Below, one piece after another: positions 1 through 12,209 of a stretch of DNA of 64,000 bases (positions are counted from its first letter, which is position 1; the number at the start of each line of letters is the position of its first letter). A program made the translations under genes and the position numbers. The stretch lies in the NCBI GenBank assembly GCA_003864495.1, contig ML133452.1:347672-411671 (forward strand). Reading direction: 5' to 3'. The notes beneath the pieces were generated by a model, which made no database searches, was not told where the DNA came from, and was given only the letters and a program-made list of their open reading frames with translations. Source of the stretch: Nemopilema nomurai. Lineage: Eukaryota; Cnidaria; Scyphozoa; Rhizostomeae; Rhizostomatidae.

Positions 1-1038
1 GGCCACCGATTATTATGGGTTTCTTTGGGCCATGGTTTTTCCAGTGAGCCTATGCCAAATAATGCTGCATAATGGGCCATTGACAGGCCTTCTACCGGTG
101 CTGTATGTGACCTTAATAAACTTGGTTCTTATTCATTCCAATGAAAGAGAAGAAACGACAGAAGGCAGCAAGAGGTAAGAAAGAACTTGTTTTGCGCGAA
201 TTGCTCCTCCAACCTTTATTATCCAGGGTCGGCAATTTGTATTTGAAATTGGGGACGGAGGCAAAATGTGAAGATTATATAAGGGTTTAGTTAAGGCGTC
301 CACCCCTAAATATTTTGATAATAAAATCACAATCAGGGTCCTTCTAAGCAAAATATATCACAGAATATTTGAACTTCCTTCATTCTACTTAATAACTGTT
401 TTTCTATTTCTTTGTACATGGCCGTAAAATGTATTTGGCCCCAAATCCCTCCCATTTAGCCTCGGCCCTGTACCAGTTGAAGTTAGCTAGCTCTGTACAT
501 TCGATTGTTGTTGTATAGTGCCTACGGCATATAAAGTTTTAATGGCCGCGTTACGTTGATATCAACGCATCTTAATCGTAGAAAGAATCGGAGACTATAG
601 TTATATTGTCTGTGTGAAGTCAAACCATGCTTTCATACTTTTTTGCTTGCTAAATGGTGCTTATTATCCTATTCGCCCATTATTTAATTAATCTAACCTA
701 CTGACCCAGTTACTTATTCATCAAGCCACTTACTTGGTTCTTTCACAGCAATCTACTCATTTTACCTGTTTTACTTCCATACCTTGCCTTACCTACTGGC
801 CTTGTCCCGTCTTCATACTTATCCCACATACATAGCTTGTATCACCTACATACCTTGCATGACCCTGTCTGACCTACTTACCTTGTCTCACCTAAATAGC
901 TTGTATCATCTACATACATTGCTTGAATTACTTACTTACCTTGTTGTCCCATCTACTTACCTTATCTCCTCTACTTACCTTGTCTCACTTTCATTCATAT
1001 TCTTTATTGCTTGTCTTGTCTTAAATTGTCTCCTCTAG
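1..1038. other. Upstream region of GGT-A, no gene identified
   Basis: I see no convincing coding exon here. The missing first exon of GGT-A (signal peptide or membrane anchor) should lie here or beyond the left edge of the window. The short ATG frames near 654 and 17 are hydrophobic, but neither makes a convincing first exon. A pyrimidine-rich degenerate repeat fills the right-hand third and is listed separately. Confidence 0.5.
690..1020. repeat. Degenerate pyrimidine-rich minisatellite
   Basis: Imperfect tandem units built around CTACTTACCTTGTCTCAC recur about every 20 bp. Spacing and sequence have drifted. The tract ends just before the first recognisable GGT-A exon, so it probably lies in intron 1 or in the 5' flank. 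The open frame that runs through it is low-complexity and is not treated as coding. Confidence 0.55.
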
Positions 1039-4000
1039 ACAAATCCCAATTGAGCCCGCGCATTTCCAACACGCTGCTGTAGCATCAGACAATGCTAAAT
1101 GTTCAGAGTTGGGAAAGTCAATCCTAGTGAAGGGCGGAAGTGCTGTTGACAGCGTTATTACTGTCCAGCTTTGCACTGAAGCGATCAACAGCCATTCTAC
1201 TGGTATTGCAGGAGGCGGATTCATGATCGTGTATGACAAAAAATCAGGTACTTCAATTGTCAACCCTTGCTCTGTTTGGTATCCAGATGCTTCGAACCGC
1301 AAAGCTTTAAAGTAGTTTTGGAAAGGCGGATCCATGGACTTCTATGCTTAAAGGCGTTTTGCCGCGACGCTCCATTGGTTATGCATATGTTGACTAGAAA
1401 ATAACCAGTTGTGGATCGAAAACAACGTTAGGGGCTGTTAGGGTGGGGGGCACAAATGACTGTGCTTTAGCCTATAAGCGCCCATCCAAGCACAGCGTCA
1501 ACGAAAAAGACTTTCCCCTGTCGACATTGGCTTTTTATTTTGCCACTCTTAGTCCATTTTACAACCCATTCCGAGTCTCTTAGAAGCATCGGACAAGGGA
1601 ATCTTTGGAGTTTGCAAAATTGCGATTTCTTCGCTCTATGCTATTCTGATGTCTTACTAATCTTTCAAGGTCGTGGACAACATTCTGTTGCTTTGGAATA
1701 CTGCCTGCTATTCCAAAACGTCCACTTTGCGAAAAACAGTGGGACCATAATTTCAATGCTGTACCACAAAACATTTGTTCACCTATTGCAGATTAACAAT
1801 TATGAGAACAGGGTTTTCTCTAGGTATCGATACAATTAAGTACCTAGATACCTTTATGTCAACCTATTATTTTCACTAGATTTATGACAACCCATCAGGA
1901 CGATGACCTGACCAACTTGCTGTTTACTCATCTTCCTACGTTTCTAGGAAAATCAAGCGTCATTGACTTCCGGGAAACACTTCCTTTGAAATTCAAGAAT
2001 AACAAAGGTGCGAAAGGAAGGGAAATGTTTGCTTTGCTATCAAGAAACCTGATGAAGGATACCTTTTGTATCGAATATTTGCAAGAAACTCTTTCTGCAA
2101 GGCCATAACTAATGTTCTTGCGTTGTCTGATTTTCCATCATTATTAGGAATTGCTCCTAATTCACATCTGCATCCAGTACCAAGACTAAGTTCTTCTCTT
2201 CATTTTACATGTAAATGTTTGGTTGAGCGCCCTCAAAGCCATTTGTAAAAGGCCAGATTGTTTTCACTTTTCTCTTTACGAAAGGACTTCTTTTAGAAGA
2301 CAACTTCGCTCCTGACTAAATCTATTTTCATTGGAAGAAAATTCAGTATCTTCTCTGACGCTGCTTAATGGTTGCATTTGCTGATGTGCATTTTAGAAAA
2401 AAGAAGAGGAGAAATCACGTTAGTTCCTGGCGTTCTGCGTGGACTTGAAAAAGCCCATAAGATGTTTGGAAAGCTTAAGTGGAAAGAGCTCTTCGAGCCT
2501 GTTATACACCTTTGTAAGAATGGCTTTGAAGTTCCAATGGCCCTTGCACGAGCTATTCACAGCTCGAAGTACTACATTATGAAGGACAGCACTTTAAGGT
2601 ACGTATAATGACGGTATCAGACTTTCTTTAGGACAACCTCGATTGGTAGGGCTTATCTGATATGAGTAAAATTTAAACCTAAAACCTTAGAACCGAAAAC
2701 TCAACCTTTGAAGTGGTCTCACTATTGCATTGTGCAGTGATGGGCATTTGACGAAAAAACCATACCTCCACGTTCCACTACATGAAAAATTGGACCATTT
2801 GATTTCCTTTGGTTTTTAGAGAGCTGTTTGCCCCCAAGGGCACTCTGCTTCGACAAGGCGCCATCCTCAAGCGCCCGAAATTTGCAAAAACGCTCCAGAA
2901 GATAGCTGATGGTGGAGCCGACGTGTTTTACAGGTTGGTATTGACTCTTAATTACGTTGTGCGCTTATATCAAAGCTACAGATTTTGACAGGGGGATTAA
3001 TCAAACGAACGTCGAGTCTTAGTGTGATTCTGATTGAGTGATCACTCGATAGTACTAAGTGATAGTTCTGATGACGATAGGTGATGATAAGTGTTTAAGT
3101 TAACGAGCTGAAGTGAATTTTACCATCACAGGCTGTTATTTTGGATACTCTCAACTGAAAGAAGTGCCGTGAATTTACTTACCCTCCATACACAGCCATA
3201 GGTCATTTCTCATGAAAATTTACTTATGCATATCGTCTATCTTTAAATAACGAGGAACTAACAGTCAATTCTTATCATCACCTCTGCCCACCCTTCTTAA
3301 AAAAACGGACAACAGAAAATTTACAGGAGAGTAGAAGTAGCCAAAATGAAACTAAAAAGAAAACTAACCTTGACAGACTGATTGTAAAATCCTATCGTAC
3401 ACTTCCACCTTTTCCGTTTCACTAGGGGAGAAATAGCTCACCAGATCGTAGAAGACCTACATTCAGTTGGTGGCTTTATTTCCCTGAAGGACTTACGTAG
3501 GTACAAGGCTATTGCAAGGCATCCTTTGAAGACCTACATCAAAGGAAGAGCCATGTTGTCTGTCCCTCCACCTGGAAGCGGAGCACTTGTAGCACTGGCT
3601 GTTAAAATCATGGCTGGTAACTATCTTGAGGAATTGGTCTCTAAATTAAATGCTGCCTTCAACCTATTACCTGAAATTTGAAACTATGTTTAACTTTAGT
3701 CTGTTGCAAACTAATTCTATTTATTGGATATACTGACGAGTGAGGCTGTCATCAGAGAGAGGCTTGTTCATAATGAGATCATTTCTTTGCAAGTACAACA
3801 ATGAAGCTGCCAGTCCAATGTTCTCTGCTCTAATTCTTTGGTTGTATTCTATGTGCAAAAGTGAAGCAATACATATTGAGCTCGATTTAGGGACTATAAC
3901 CATCGACTTTTTATTTTTGAGGCTTCAACTGGACAAGGGATGATATTAGTAGTCACGACAAGCGAGCTTTGACCTACCATCGAATCATTGAATCAATGAA

Positions 4001-6237
4001 ATTTGCATTTGCACCAAGTACCTTTCTTGGCGACCCCAAGTTTACAAATTTCACTAAAGAGGCAAGTTGTACCTGGCTTTTTGGGCACCAGAACCAGGCT
4101 GTTTGGTAGTATGTACATCAGACACACAATTTGCAGTGACCTTTGGCGAGTTATTCTCGTTAAGCATATCGAAGGTTTAATTAGTTAGTTTACAAACAAT
4201 GAATGTAGAGAAAAAGATCAATCAGGAAGTTAATAGGTGCTATTTTGAATTTAAAATCAATTCTTCATTATATTAGGTAGGAATATATTGCAAGTGCACA
4301 ATCATGCTTAATGTGTTCTTTTTACCATGTCACGTCGCTCCGTAGAAAGAAAATAAATTAGAAGTGTATACAGAGGTTGTAAAGATGGCTAAACAATTAC
4401 TTAATACGATAAATACGTTACGTTTGTAAAAAAATATTAGAATCAGGTGTATTTTCGCTAATAAACGTATTTTGAGGTAACATTTCAATAAAACCTGTTG
4501 AAAAATGCTTTCAAATTTATGCGCCTTTCTTTAAGGTAGTCCGGTACATGCTGGATGAAAAGGTAGCAGAGAGGTTGAGGCTGCGAATCGACAACACGTC
4601 GCACCCTGTAGAGTATTACGGGCCCCACAGCACAGCAAAGCCAGTGGATAAGAAGGGAACCACGCACATCTCAGTTTTAGGCCCAGATGGGGATGCCGCT
4701 GCTTTGACGTCAACAATCAATGGATAGTAAGTAACTGTCATTACTTTGAGGCAATGGAGGTAATCTTTAAATGGCATGTTGAGCCTTGAAAAGGAGAGCA
4801 AAATCGAGAACATAACTCGTATCTCAAATTTTATGTCCGTGGCACGAGTTTCGGTAAAGGCGTGTGACAATAAGATTAAAGATATAGACACGCTCAATGG
4901 CGTTTTCTCGAAATGCTTTGCTAGTTGATATTTTTACTTCACTTCATCTTCTCCCGGGTTTCTTGCGTTCTCATTGCTTTGTTTACTATTTACCAAAGGC
5001 TCATCTTCATTTTCCTCAACATCGCCTATAATTATCGAATTGACAAAACAATAATCTGTCTATTAATTTTCCATACCATATCTCTGTTCTTTCCTAACAA
5101 AATATGCAATTTGAAGTGACACCACAAATCTAATATTTCTGATTTACCAGTTTTGGTTCCAAACTGCGTTCAAAAAAACTTGGCTTCTTCTACAACAACG
5201 AGCTCTCAGACTTCGGTGTCTTTTGGCCAAAAGTTTACAACTTGAAAGAAGATGAAAAAGTCCCAGGAAAAAGGCCAGCTTCCAATGCTTCACCCACAAT
5301 TTTCGTTGATCACCTTGGAAACGTTTCAGCGGTTTTGGGGGCAGCGGGGGGCCATTTCATTCCAACAGCAGTGGCAACGGTTCGTCCAAGACGTTTCTTA
5401 TATCATTTGCCTTCTCTTGTTACTCTTAGCCAACTTTTTCTATTATAATTTTTACATTTAAACTCACTGTTCCAATTTAGTCTTATCTCGTCTTACGTTA
5501 CACAAATGTCCTGATTTTTCAAATAATTCATGCAAGTCTTTCTCGCCATAGACCATTGCCAATTTGTTCTTCTTTGGAGATAATGTGAAGGAGGCTATCG
5601 ATAGACCGAGGCTACATTGTCAACTATTTCCTCCCACCGTTGTTCATGAATCAAAGTTTCCCGTTGAATTTATCAAGCCGCTGCAAGTGTTTGGCCATGT
5701 ACACGTGACCAACAGCACTTACGATGTATCAGGTACAAGCTTAAAGTTATTTTATAGTCTTATTACCAAGGGCTTTATAGCGATTCTATGAGTTCTATGT
5801 ACAGCCACCATCTTCTTTTGGTGGCGTTCATTGAAAATGGACATGCGCCGTCTGAGAGAACCTTTTTTAAGAACATATACATACTACATACTTTAGGGCA
5901 TAGACACCTCATCCCACAAAATATATGAACATTTGTGGTACTTCAATGGACCAAACTTTCTGCTTGACTCCTTGCATCAAGAATGTTGCAATTTTTTCTC
6001 CTATTGATAAGAAGCTTTCAGTGAAGAGAGTTAGAGAATGTATTTGAGAAACTTTGCATAGGAAGCTTGCATGAAACTTCTTAATAACTAACACACATGT
6101 CAATAGATTGTCTGTTCGTTGGCCTAGGTCAATACAATGCTGCGATGGGGGTTGTGCAAGCCATTGTACGGGAACCGAACGGCCAGTTATCTGCTGAAGC
6201 TGATTTTCGAAAAGGAGGCGCGCCAGCCGGATTTTAG
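1039..6237 (+). CDS. Gamma-glutamyltranspeptidase copy A (glutathione hydrolase family), 10 exons seen
   Basis: GGT-family enzyme that transfers or hydrolyses gamma-glutamyl groups; the proenzyme cuts itself into two subunits. Exons: 1039-1247, 1948-2007, 2397-2598, 2820-2933, 3426-3616, 3922-4061, 4536-4726, 5151-5379, 5552-5732 and 6128-6237 (TAG). All join in frame. Visible family motifs are GGSAVDS, NSHSTGIAGGGF, DFRETLP (the glutamate-binding Arg, codon 1971-1973), PPPGSGAL, and KGTTHISV with the autoprocessing/nucleophile Thr at 4659-4661. Next come TSTIN, NNELSDF, GAAGG, RPRLHCQL and the C-terminal RKGGAPAGF. The usual Ser-Ser pair of the small subunit reads Ser-Asn (GKRPASNASP). The intron after 4061 starts with GC, not GT. 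Exon 1 is not found: the first listed exon needs a phase-2 intron before it, whereas copies B and C need phase 1. No disabling mutation is seen. Confidence 0.88.
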
Positions 6238-9053
6238 CGGTCAGAACGAGGCAGGTAACTCGAGAATCGCCATACCCAATAATTGTCCATTAGAATGCCA
6301 GTTTTCACGCAGGAGAGGACTTGTTTTGAAAATTTCCCTGCCGTTTACCGGCTCTTGACGGGACGGGAGCAACAAAAACCATTATTGCAACAACAAATAC
6401 AAAGATTCAGTTTGGTTCCAATTTAGATCCATTACAGATAATGGACTCAAACCTCGTAAGGGTCTTTGCCTTTCAGTCGTAGTTACAGTTTTAAGCATCA
6501 GTCTTTCAAGACACCCCATGATGATCTATTTTCCTCACTCGTCCATTCTGAAGGTTGCTAGTTTGTAAAGAAATGTTTTGCAGTGGAATTTCAAGAACAC
6601 CTTTTTGACTTTGCATTGAGAAGCGAGCAAGTCATTTCAAGCCATTATATCAGAAGAACTTTTTACGCTGTATACTTTGACCGCTTACGTTTGCATCACA
6701 AAGAAATCGTTCGACTTTATTTCACAAATAAATGATCAGACTTTAAGAAACAAGAACAATGTTAGAAAGGAACCGCTAAAGCGTATAAATGCCTTAGAAG
6801 CTGTTCCACTAGTTAAAAATTTATGTTCCTGTATGAAATTGCTGATTTCTGGAAATAAATTGTTTATGATACTTGCGTTTAACTTTATGCTGCAGATATT
6901 GGTCAGTCGTTGTCCCACAATCGTTCTTTTCTTTGCTTCAGCTGGAGAGTGGTGGTAGAGCGATTCCCTGTTAAGAAAACAGCGCAAGACAAGTTAAACA
7001 GTGCAAAAGTTTAGGTTTCACGCCATCCTACGCCATTTTTGCTGCACAAACAAGTTAATGACAAGGGTGATTGATTCATGACAATTTTAGCCTCAAAGGA
7101 TCGCTATACTCCTGTGAATGTTAGGAAAAATATCTTTGACATTGCCAGGTATTCATTTCGAAGCTTAGAGCGTGTTGTCTAGCATTCAACATGAGGAGGC
7201 TGGGTCGGAGCAAAGATTCATTCTCAGACATGCAAAGCGAGATGAGCTACAACCTTACAGTCAACACAGGATAACTTATTCGATTATAAACATCAGTGTT
7301 GGGGATAGTTATGGGTCCACTTTCCCTCTGCACATTACCAGACTGGGAATGCTGTGTCAGTTTAAAGCACCAAGTTACTTTGAAAACATAAAAAGCACTA
7401 GCAAGATTATTTGTCCTTTATCACATCACCCTTGCTACTAGGAAAGATTTCGATTACTGAGAAGAAAGTAAAATGAGTGAAAAGTAAATGGCCTCCGGAC
7501 AGTGAAATGTTGACCTAGGATTGTTTTTATTTAAAGTATTATAAAAATCGCACAGAGTGCATTGTATCTAGATTTTGAAGTATTAGGAGTTCATTGCCAG
7601 TCATTGACAGTTCGATTGAGCCCTGAAAGCCTCGAAGTGGCCTCGGCCCTGATTGGCTGAAGAAGAAGTAAGATAATTGCGATGCCGGGACAAAGACCTG
7701 ACTGCCAGCTTGAATACACGATCGCGTGCTTTTTTAATCAGGTTGAGTTAACACTGTACGTAACAATGCTTATATATAAATATGAATATACTTCATGGTA
7801 TGATGTCTAGTTTATAAGGATTGCAATCTGTCATCGTCGAATTCATTTAGCAGCACCTGACAAATGGTCATACCGAGGTACATAGCCACTGTATGTGTCT
7901 AATACATAACGTTCATCACGTAATCTGTAGAGGGAAGAGTACCGGTCCCATTATGTCACTACCTCGTAATGGGTCTCTTGTAAGAATCACCCAAGATCTC
8001 TGAAGCATTTGATGGAGCTTCCAAGTGAATCGTGGGAATCGATAAAAACCCTAGGACATCAGGACCTGAGTGCTAAAAGTGGCATTTACGGATGCATTTG
8101 GGGGTATTTCGGAATGTTTTTATAAATAGTTAGGCCAATTTGTGCATTCCATTTTAATGCCTTTTAGAAATTGATGTCATGGCTACCTTGTAAGCTCTAG
8201 TACCCAGGTTACGTTAGGGCCTAGCTTCTAACCAAACTGTTGCGTGACCTGCACTTCAGTAGCCACATTTGGCGTGGAGACTGTTTGATATTGGTGCGTT
8301 TGCAACCAGAGCAAATGGTAATGGAGACCATTTTGAGGAGACCCTCGTGTAGGAGTCTATATAGGTAAACCATAAAAAATATCCATAGTTAACCAACAAT
8401 CGATAGATATCTACATTATTTCAAAATATCAAAAACACTTCACTCAGCTTCTGCAATCAGTCGGTATGCATGGGTAGTACCTAATGAGGGTGCTTCAAAT
8501 CTCAGATGAAAGCGATCAATTTGCTACTCTATGCCACCTTCCTTCTTTGATTGTATAAAACAAAGTTTATACAATCAAAGCAGAAACAAGATTCTTGTTG
8601 TCTGATCACTTAACACTGAGCCAACGCTATTTCTTGGGGCAAGGGGGGACTGTCTGTCCAGACGTTGACGTGAGCCCTCCAGGGCTTCAGGAACCAATTG
8701 CGGACCATCATTGCTAATTGCGTGACATGGGAAGATCAAGAGTCAGAGGCTGCTAAGGAGCACACGAAGCCGGCTGCTCTCGTTCACTTGTAAACAATGA
8801 CTGATCGGTGCGTTCAGGAGATTCATACACTGAACAAGGCCACTGGCTTCACGCTTGACCTCTTGATTGCTGGAAACAGGTGCGACATTCTTCAGAGTCA
8901 GGGGGGCGACTTATCTGTTCTTTCTTCCGCAACGTGTGGCTATAGATCAAATCTTCCTCCTGGACTAACGGAAATTTATTGATTATTTTAAACTCTTTAA
9001 AACTAAGATGCTGCGCTCTTAGCCGTTCGATACAATATCAAACTAACATAGCC
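6238..9053. other. Intergenic region between GGT-A and P1
   Basis: I recognise no gene. Open frames here are short and lack codon or family signal. A perfect 15-bp inverted repeat lies at 8545-8580 and is listed separately. The last few hundred bases probably hold the promoter and 5' leader of P1; TTCGATACAATATC lies about 25 bp upstream of the ATG. Confidence 0.5.
8545..8580. repeat. Perfect 15-bp inverted repeat (hairpin)
   Basis: The arm CTTTGATTGTATAAA is followed by a 6-base loop and its exact reverse complement. It may be a mobile-element footprint or a structured intergenic site. No Rho-like or eukaryotic terminator role is implied. Confidence 0.8.
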
Positions 9054-12000
9054 ATGGGTTTTAGCAATAGTCAAACGGTTGTTAATATATTTATCGTAGT
9101 TTTTACTTTTGCAATATTTTTCCATGGTGTGACATTGAATCCAAGAAAACACTTGAGGAAATCAGAGGAATATTCAAATGATCGGTATGTAAAATTGCTT
9201 TTCTGTTTTTCAAAATGCTTTGAATAATTCACCGGTTTACAGCTTTCCACATAGTATCCTAGAGTGACCCCATTTAGAAGATTAGCTTAGGTGGAAGCCA
9301 TTACTTTACTAATGCACATCATTTTTAATCCATCTGTCGCTGATGTTATTTGCAAATGGTCAAGAGTTTATGTTGTTAGTTACGATACCTTGAGAAATTC
9401 TGGCACACACTTTCACAACAGTATTTATCAAGCAAATCTCTATTCTAGGCCAACCAGATTCTAAAGATTTTCATTTGATTTTCATCTGAGGCCGAGTAGG
9501 GCTTGTTTAGATAACCTATGGTAGAAGCCATTACGATAAATATCTCTTCCTTCGACATATCAATAATTTTCACCCTTATATAAACTTCACTTTCGAAGTT
9601 GAAAATAATAACTCCTTACCATTTCTTGATGTCCTGGTATTCAAAGCTCTTAATAAATTTTCCGCAAAGAAGCATTTACTGGACTTTACACTAACTTGCT
9701 AGTTTGTTTCCTATTAATTATAAATTTAATCTTGATAATAATCTTATTTACCGCGCCTTTCATATTTGTTCTTCGTATGAACATTTTCACATTGAACTCT
9801 GTAAAATTAAAACCATCCTCAGTAAAAACTGCTTTCCCAAATCCTTGGTTGATAAGCTGATTCGTATCTTTCTTAACAAACAGTTTAAACCCTCTACTAA
9901 AACTCCTAACCTTGATAGTAACAAACAGTTGCTCTTGTTCTTTTTACCTTTTCTCGGGAACTATAGCCTCCACATCACTAAGCTTATGAAGAAATGCTAC
10001 CCTGAGGTTCAACTTAAGTTCGTGTTTAGATCACCTAAACCTATTTCTAGTTTTTTAAATTTAAAGATCGTCACATCCCCCTTTTGTGCTCTAATGTCAT
10101 TTACAAGTTTATGTACAGTGGCTGCAGTGCCACTTATTATGGCAAAACATCTCGCAACCTCGTGATTCATTGTAGAGAGCACCTGGGAATCAACAAACAA
10201 AGGGAAGATGTCAAAACCCCCAGCCCCTCCTCCATCCATGACCATATTTCTAAAGTTGGTCACGTAGCATCTGTTAAAGATTTTTCTATTCTCTCCAAAA
10301 CAAATAACCCCTTTGATCTACTTATCCACGAGAGCCTTCTCATACACCGTGACAGACCTTCGCTTAATTCCCAACAGTCCTCTATTCCCATGATTTTGTT
10401 CTGATTTTCTTTCCTTTCATTGTTTCCGTTGTTATGCCTGTTTCCCCTGTCCACCTCTTTAGGTTGGTTACTATTTCCTGGGACTCCTCTCATGTCATAA
10501 TTGACAGAGTCGCAACGTCTGTGTCAGTCACTGCATTTGTCATGTAACGGACTTGTCTTACATTCTGATACAGCGTATTAATCATTTTTTAACAAGGATG
10601 TGTCGACTATCACAATTTGGATATTTTATTCGTCGTCGTCCTCATTATCAAAATCAAGCATTCGTTAGGAAAGAACGTAATGATAATTTTGAACATTGAT
10701 ATTTGATGAAAACAAGCATTTAGGTTATTCGACATTTTGCTTCTAGCTTTAATCTGGTCTTTGGACTGATAGTATAAGAAAGTATAGATCCTAATAAGTA
10801 TAAGGAAATATTCAAAAATCAAAGAAGTTAAAGAAGCTAATCGCTTTTTAACACATACTCGGTTGTTACTTGGAATCATCAGATGTCTCATGAAACAAAA
10901 ACTATATATCTGGTGACATTCAAAACAGGAAGATTAACAAGACCTATTTGAGGTCCCCACTTTGCATTCGGCTATGACTGCAGTAAACCGCTTTTCCTCT
11001 TCTTCCTTGGCCGAAAACATTATGAAAAATCATGCAAGGCTCTTCATCTCTTTTATTCATTGAAAGATTAATGGAATTCCTCCCCTGCGGTGACACTTCG
11101 TCAAGTCACATACGAATTACTTTGACATGTAGCAAAGAACGTGGAAATGTGATTCGTAGTGGAAAAGAAGTTAACATCCTGATTAATTAGAGTCCAGTCG
11201 CAACTCATTCAGTCATGACATTAATGCTTGCACTTCATGCTGGCTCCGACCATGTTCATAGCTCGAGTTGATGCCATTCATAGCAAAATCAAATCTGCAA
11301 ATGCAAGAACCAGCCTCTCTTATTTACAATGCAGTCAAGGCACTGCTTCTATCTTGGTGCCCTCTACTCAGCTAGGTTATCCTTGCATTGATCTGTTTCA
11401 ATGATCTGTTCAACGGTTTGTTTGCACTCAAAGGCCTAGTTTTAAATCTGTTTGAGCTCTTCAAAGTTCGAAGAGATAGAGAGTCACTGTTATTCTATTT
11501 TGCTTCACAGATCTTCAAGGCATTCAAAAGAAGGAAAGCTAGCGGAAGACAACGATGAAACCGGTAAGAAGCGACAGCAAGATGAAAGCGACGACGGGGC
11601 CATGGGGAACGACCCCCCACCCCCTGACGCAAGCACTAACGCACAGACTGACGCACAATCTGACGCTCAAACTGACGCCAACACTAGCGCTAGCGCGGAC
11701 GCTGCTTCCAACTCTGACTCCATGTCCGAGTCTGCCAGCGTGATAAACTCGAAAACCCACACGAGAATTGCCGCGAAGTCGAACGCGAGGACCAAAGCGG
11801 CAGCCAACGTCAACTGCAAGCAAAAGCTAACTCCGACACTAAAGTAACCGCACAACAACAGGGCCCGACGCAGCCGACAGCCCCTACGCAGCCCACCAGC
11901 CCGACGGCTGTAACTACGCCTACTGCACCAACAACAGCATCCACTACCCCCAAGCCCATTTGCGTCAAGGTGCCGTACCCTTGCCCAGTCCCTTGTCCTT

Positions 12001-12209
12001 GTCCGTGTCCCCCACCACCTCCTCCGCAGCACATAATATGCTGCCCAGCTCCATGTCCTCCTCCGTGTCCTCCTCCGTGTCCTCCGCCCTGCCCTCCACC
12101 GCCCACAACTCCATGTCCACCATGTCCTTGCAGAAAGAGGCGACGACGATCGACATTCCAAGAGCGACTGAGACTTTTGATAGAATTTGACGAGACTGGC
12201 ACGTTATAA
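9054..12209 (+). CDS. Secreted Cys/Pro-rich protein P1 (two exons, apparent frameshift)
   Basis: Paralogue of P2. Exon 1 (9054-9184) encodes a signal peptide with the hydrophobic core NIFIVVFTFAIFF. The phase-2 donor is CG|GTATGT. Exon 2 starts at 11511 after TTCACAG and restores an Arg codon. A short charged propeptide then reaches KKR (63-65) followed by Gln-Gln, a likely prohormone-convertase-type site. Next come an acidic and A/S/T/D/N-rich spacer and a Thr/Pro-rich linker. The block PYPCPVPCPCPCPPPPPP is followed by repeated CPPP units, then a basic tail starting CRKRRRR and a stop at 12207-12209. The spacer is open in one frame to 11847, whereas the Cys/Pro block is open only in another. 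The shift must fall near 11810-11826 and could be a real 1-nt indel or a sequence error. The coding total (830 nt) is not a multiple of three. Function is unknown; a structural extracellular or nematocyst wall protein is an inference. Confidence 0.72.
9560..10404 (+). mobile_element. Decayed Penelope-like retroelement: reverse-transcriptase tail and GIY-YIG endonuclease
   Basis: The sequence lies in the intron of P1. From about 9570 a frame reads HPYINFTFEVENNNSLPFLD, a motif typical of the C-terminal part of the reverse transcriptase in Penelope-like elements. After a frameshift a second frame (from 9704) reads FPINYKFN, IYRAFHICSSYEHFHIE and CFPKSLVDKLIRIFL. After another shift near 10075 a third frame (to 10404) reads CSNVIYKFMYSGCSATYYGK, the GIY-YIG endonuclease core, and ends in ESLLIHRDRPSLNSQ. 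The multiple frameshifts and the missing upstream reverse-transcriptase core show a 5'-truncated dead copy. Confidence 0.72.
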
